A stretch of DNA of 64,000 bases from Treponema sp. (GTDB lineage: Bacteria > Spirochaetota > Spirochaetia > Treponematales > Treponemataceae), in NCBI GenBank assembly GCA_014804005.1, contig JAAVAP010000029.1:17933-81932 (forward strand), read 5' to 3'. Below are positions 62,902 to 64,000 of the stretch, in pieces; within the stretch, counting starts at the first letter, position 1; every line of letters begins with the position of its first letter. The notes beneath the pieces are model-generated. The model made no database searches. It saw only the letters and a program-made list of their open reading frames with translations, and was not told where the DNA came from. A program made the position numbers and the translations under genes.

Positions 62902-63303
62902 ATGAATCAAGAAGACGCGATTATGGAAATTTTCGAAAAGGCGAATGAATACATTCCGATTTTTCAGGCGATGGCCGATTCCGAGAGACTTTTCATTTTG
63001 CTCAAACTTTTTTACGCTGGTCCGAGCGGAAAAAACGTTACTGAACTTTCCGGCAAAACGCGGCTTTCGCGCCCATCCATTTCTCATCATCTAAAAGTCT
63101 TGAAAGCGGCGAAAATCATCGACTCGTATAAAGAAGGAACGCAAATTTATTACACTTTGAATTCGGCTGAAAAACTTTCATCGGTGGAAGATTTGCTCAA
63201 AAGGCTGCATGAATGTTTGGATGTTATCGACGTGAATTTTGAAGAAATGAACGGCGAATTTGTAAAGCGAATAATTTCCCGCGCCCAGGCCTTATTGAAA
63301 TAA
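62902..63303 (+). CDS. ArsR-family transcriptional regulator
   Basis: A 133-residue winged-helix regulator: FQAMADSERLFILLKLFYAG (helices 1-2), then NVTELSGKTRLSRPSISHHLKVLKAAKIIDSYKEGTQIYY, the classic ArsR recognition helix and wing (about residues 50-90). No cysteine-type metal site (ELCVCDL) is visible in the recognition helix, so it is probably not an arsenic sensor. A C-terminal helix pair (about 95-133) should dimerise. It lies 251 bp after the barrel gene. The large inverted repeat at the locus B promoter has the geometry of ArsR operators, so control of that locus is inferred. Confidence 0.82.
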   Translation: MNQEDAIMEIFEKANEYIPIFQAMADSERLFILLKLFYAGPSGKNVTELSGKTRLSRPSISHHLKVLKAAKIIDSYKEGTQIYYTLNSAEKLSSVEDLLKRLHECLDVIDVNFEEMNGEFVKRIISRAQALLK

Positions 63304-63363
63304 GGCGAGACCCTGCTTAACTTGAACCTGTCGAAAACACTACTATGATAAACAAAGCGGATT

Positions 63364-63418
63364 TTGATTCGTGCGGATAGTTTCATACCCCGACGCTTGC
63401 GGCGAGGTATGTTGATTT
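63364..63418 (+). repeat. Dispersed ~55-bp hairpin element, copy C
   Basis: It begins TTGATTCGTGCGGATAG, then TTTCATACCCCGACGC, and ends GGCGAGGTATGTTGATTT. The arms CATACC and GGTATG pair. Its 3' end runs straight into the palindrome array that follows, mirroring copy D at 17906. Confidence 0.75.
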
Positions 63419-63419
63419 A

Positions 63420-63592
63420 AATTCCTTTAGGGATTTGACTGAATTCCTTTAGGGATTTGGATGAATTCCGTTAGGGAATTTGTCCGAATCCGTTAGGGAA
63501 TTCAGCCGAAACCTTTGAGGTTTTAGATCAAATCCTTTGAGGTTTCAAGCCGAATCCTTTGAGGTTTTAGACCAAATCCTCAAAGGTTTTGA
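63420..63592. repeat. Tandem array of eight 22-bp palindromic units
   Basis: Units begin near 63421, 63443, 63465, 63487, 63509, 63531, 63553 and 63574, a period of about 22 bp. Early units read AATTCCTTTAGGGATTTG, the middle ones AATCCGTTAGGGAATT, and the late ones AATCCTTTGAGGTTTTAG, so the unit drifts in steps along the array. It lies in the 697-bp gene-free end 63304-64000. Confidence 0.85.
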
Positions 63593-63840
63593 AGCGAAAG
63601 ATACAGTGATTTGAACGGAAAGATAGTATCTTTTTGACGCTTTGCTAGAATTCGCACAAGAGTTTACCTCGACTTGGTCGCTTGCGCGACCTGCTTCCGA
63701 GAAAAATGATCGAGAAAGGCTCGTTTATTTTTCTCGCGAAAAGCGGCATTCTTCGCGCGGAAATCCTGCTAACTTCCCGCAGAAAACGTGCCATTTTTCA
63801 CCCCCTCTACGCAAGCATCGCAGGACTTCGCCCTGCTTAC

Positions 63841-63875
63841 CGAGTTTCGTGCGCACTTCGTGCTACCGAAACTCG
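63841..63875. repeat. Nested inverted repeat
   Basis: CGAGTTTCG (63841-63849) and CGAAACTCG (63867-63875) are perfect 9-bp arms with an inner GCAC / GTGC pair. It is in gene-free sequence; besides this hairpin I see no gene or other clear feature between 63600 and 64000. Confidence 0.6.
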
Positions 63876-64000
63876 CCATAATTTCCCCTCCCATTACCCC
63901 TGCCTAATCCCCTCCCATGCCCGAAATTCGGTTAAAATTTAAACGGGCGTTATAATTTTATGTAAATGGGCGGGGCTTTTTCCCCGTCCGCAAAAAAATA

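Noticed and set aside
63960..63998. GC-rich hairpin (GGGCGGGG / CCCCGTCC) at the right edge as a terminator
   Set aside because: On neither strand is the stem followed by a T-tract, and its context is cut off by the window end.

Overview
The window looks like chromosomal DNA of a host- or gut-associated treponeme (Spirochaetes). This is inferred from the CoaE P-loop variant GKIAAGKN, which resembles treponemal CoaE as I remember it, from the many predicted lipoproteins, LolA-like carriers and outer-membrane barrels, from an anaerobic or fermentative profile (pyruvate formate-lyase, flavodiiron protein) and from arginine, aspartate-family and aromatic biosynthesis. No rRNA, tRNA, insertion sequence, prophage or true CRISPR array was recognised, and species cannot be assigned.

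Layout. 1-5.3 kb: coaE, a SPOR-domain protein and a minus-strand argJ-argB-argD operon. 5.4-8.9 kb: a 40-bp palindrome array, two accessory membrane or surface proteins and an orphan RelB/DinJ antitoxin. 8.9-17.4 kb: a giant alpha-2-macroglobulin lipoprotein and a domain-permuted GH3 beta-glucosidase, both on the minus strand. 17.4-23.6 kb is an accessory island: a second palindrome array, an XRE regulator with a divergent Fn3 lipoprotein, argG, and a lipoprotein gene whose start is broken by a G9 tract. 23.8-29.8 kb: export locus A (two FtsX/LolCE-type permeases, LolA-like carrier, barrel, convergent LolD-like ATPase). 29.9-37.5 kb: a plant-GH3-type acyl-adenylating enzyme, a HAD phosphatase, aspartokinase-homoserine dehydrogenase, a DAHP synthase-prephenate dehydratase fusion and ilvH. 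37.7-42.4 kb: era, prfA, prmC and a Na/Pi-PhoU transporter. 42.6-49.7 kb: a tandem TetR regulator followed by a TolC/adaptor/RND pump and a PII-like protein. 50-57.2 kb: a c-di-GMP phosphodiesterase coupled to an oxidoreductase, a flavodiiron protein and pflB. 57.4-63.3 kb: export locus B (MMPL/RND transporter, LolA-like carrier, barrel, ArsR regulator). 63.3-64 kb: a third palindrome array.

Regulation can be partly read from the DNA. Two ARG-box-like sites sit in each of the argJ and argG promoters. The sequence TTACCGA-N4-TCGGTAA covers the start site of both the tandem-TetR efflux operon and the distant acyl-adenylate gene, suggesting one regulon. A 15-2-15 inverted repeat covers the start site of export locus B. 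At least seven promoters place a sigma70-type -10 box only 5-10 nt before an ATG, predicting leaderless or nearly leaderless mRNAs.

The least explained features are a dispersed ~55-bp hairpin element (four copies), two copies of which abut tandem arrays of short palindromes (periods 26/23 and 22 bp), and matched acidic-aromatic motifs shared by the inner-membrane transporter and outer-membrane barrel within each of the two LolA-type export loci.
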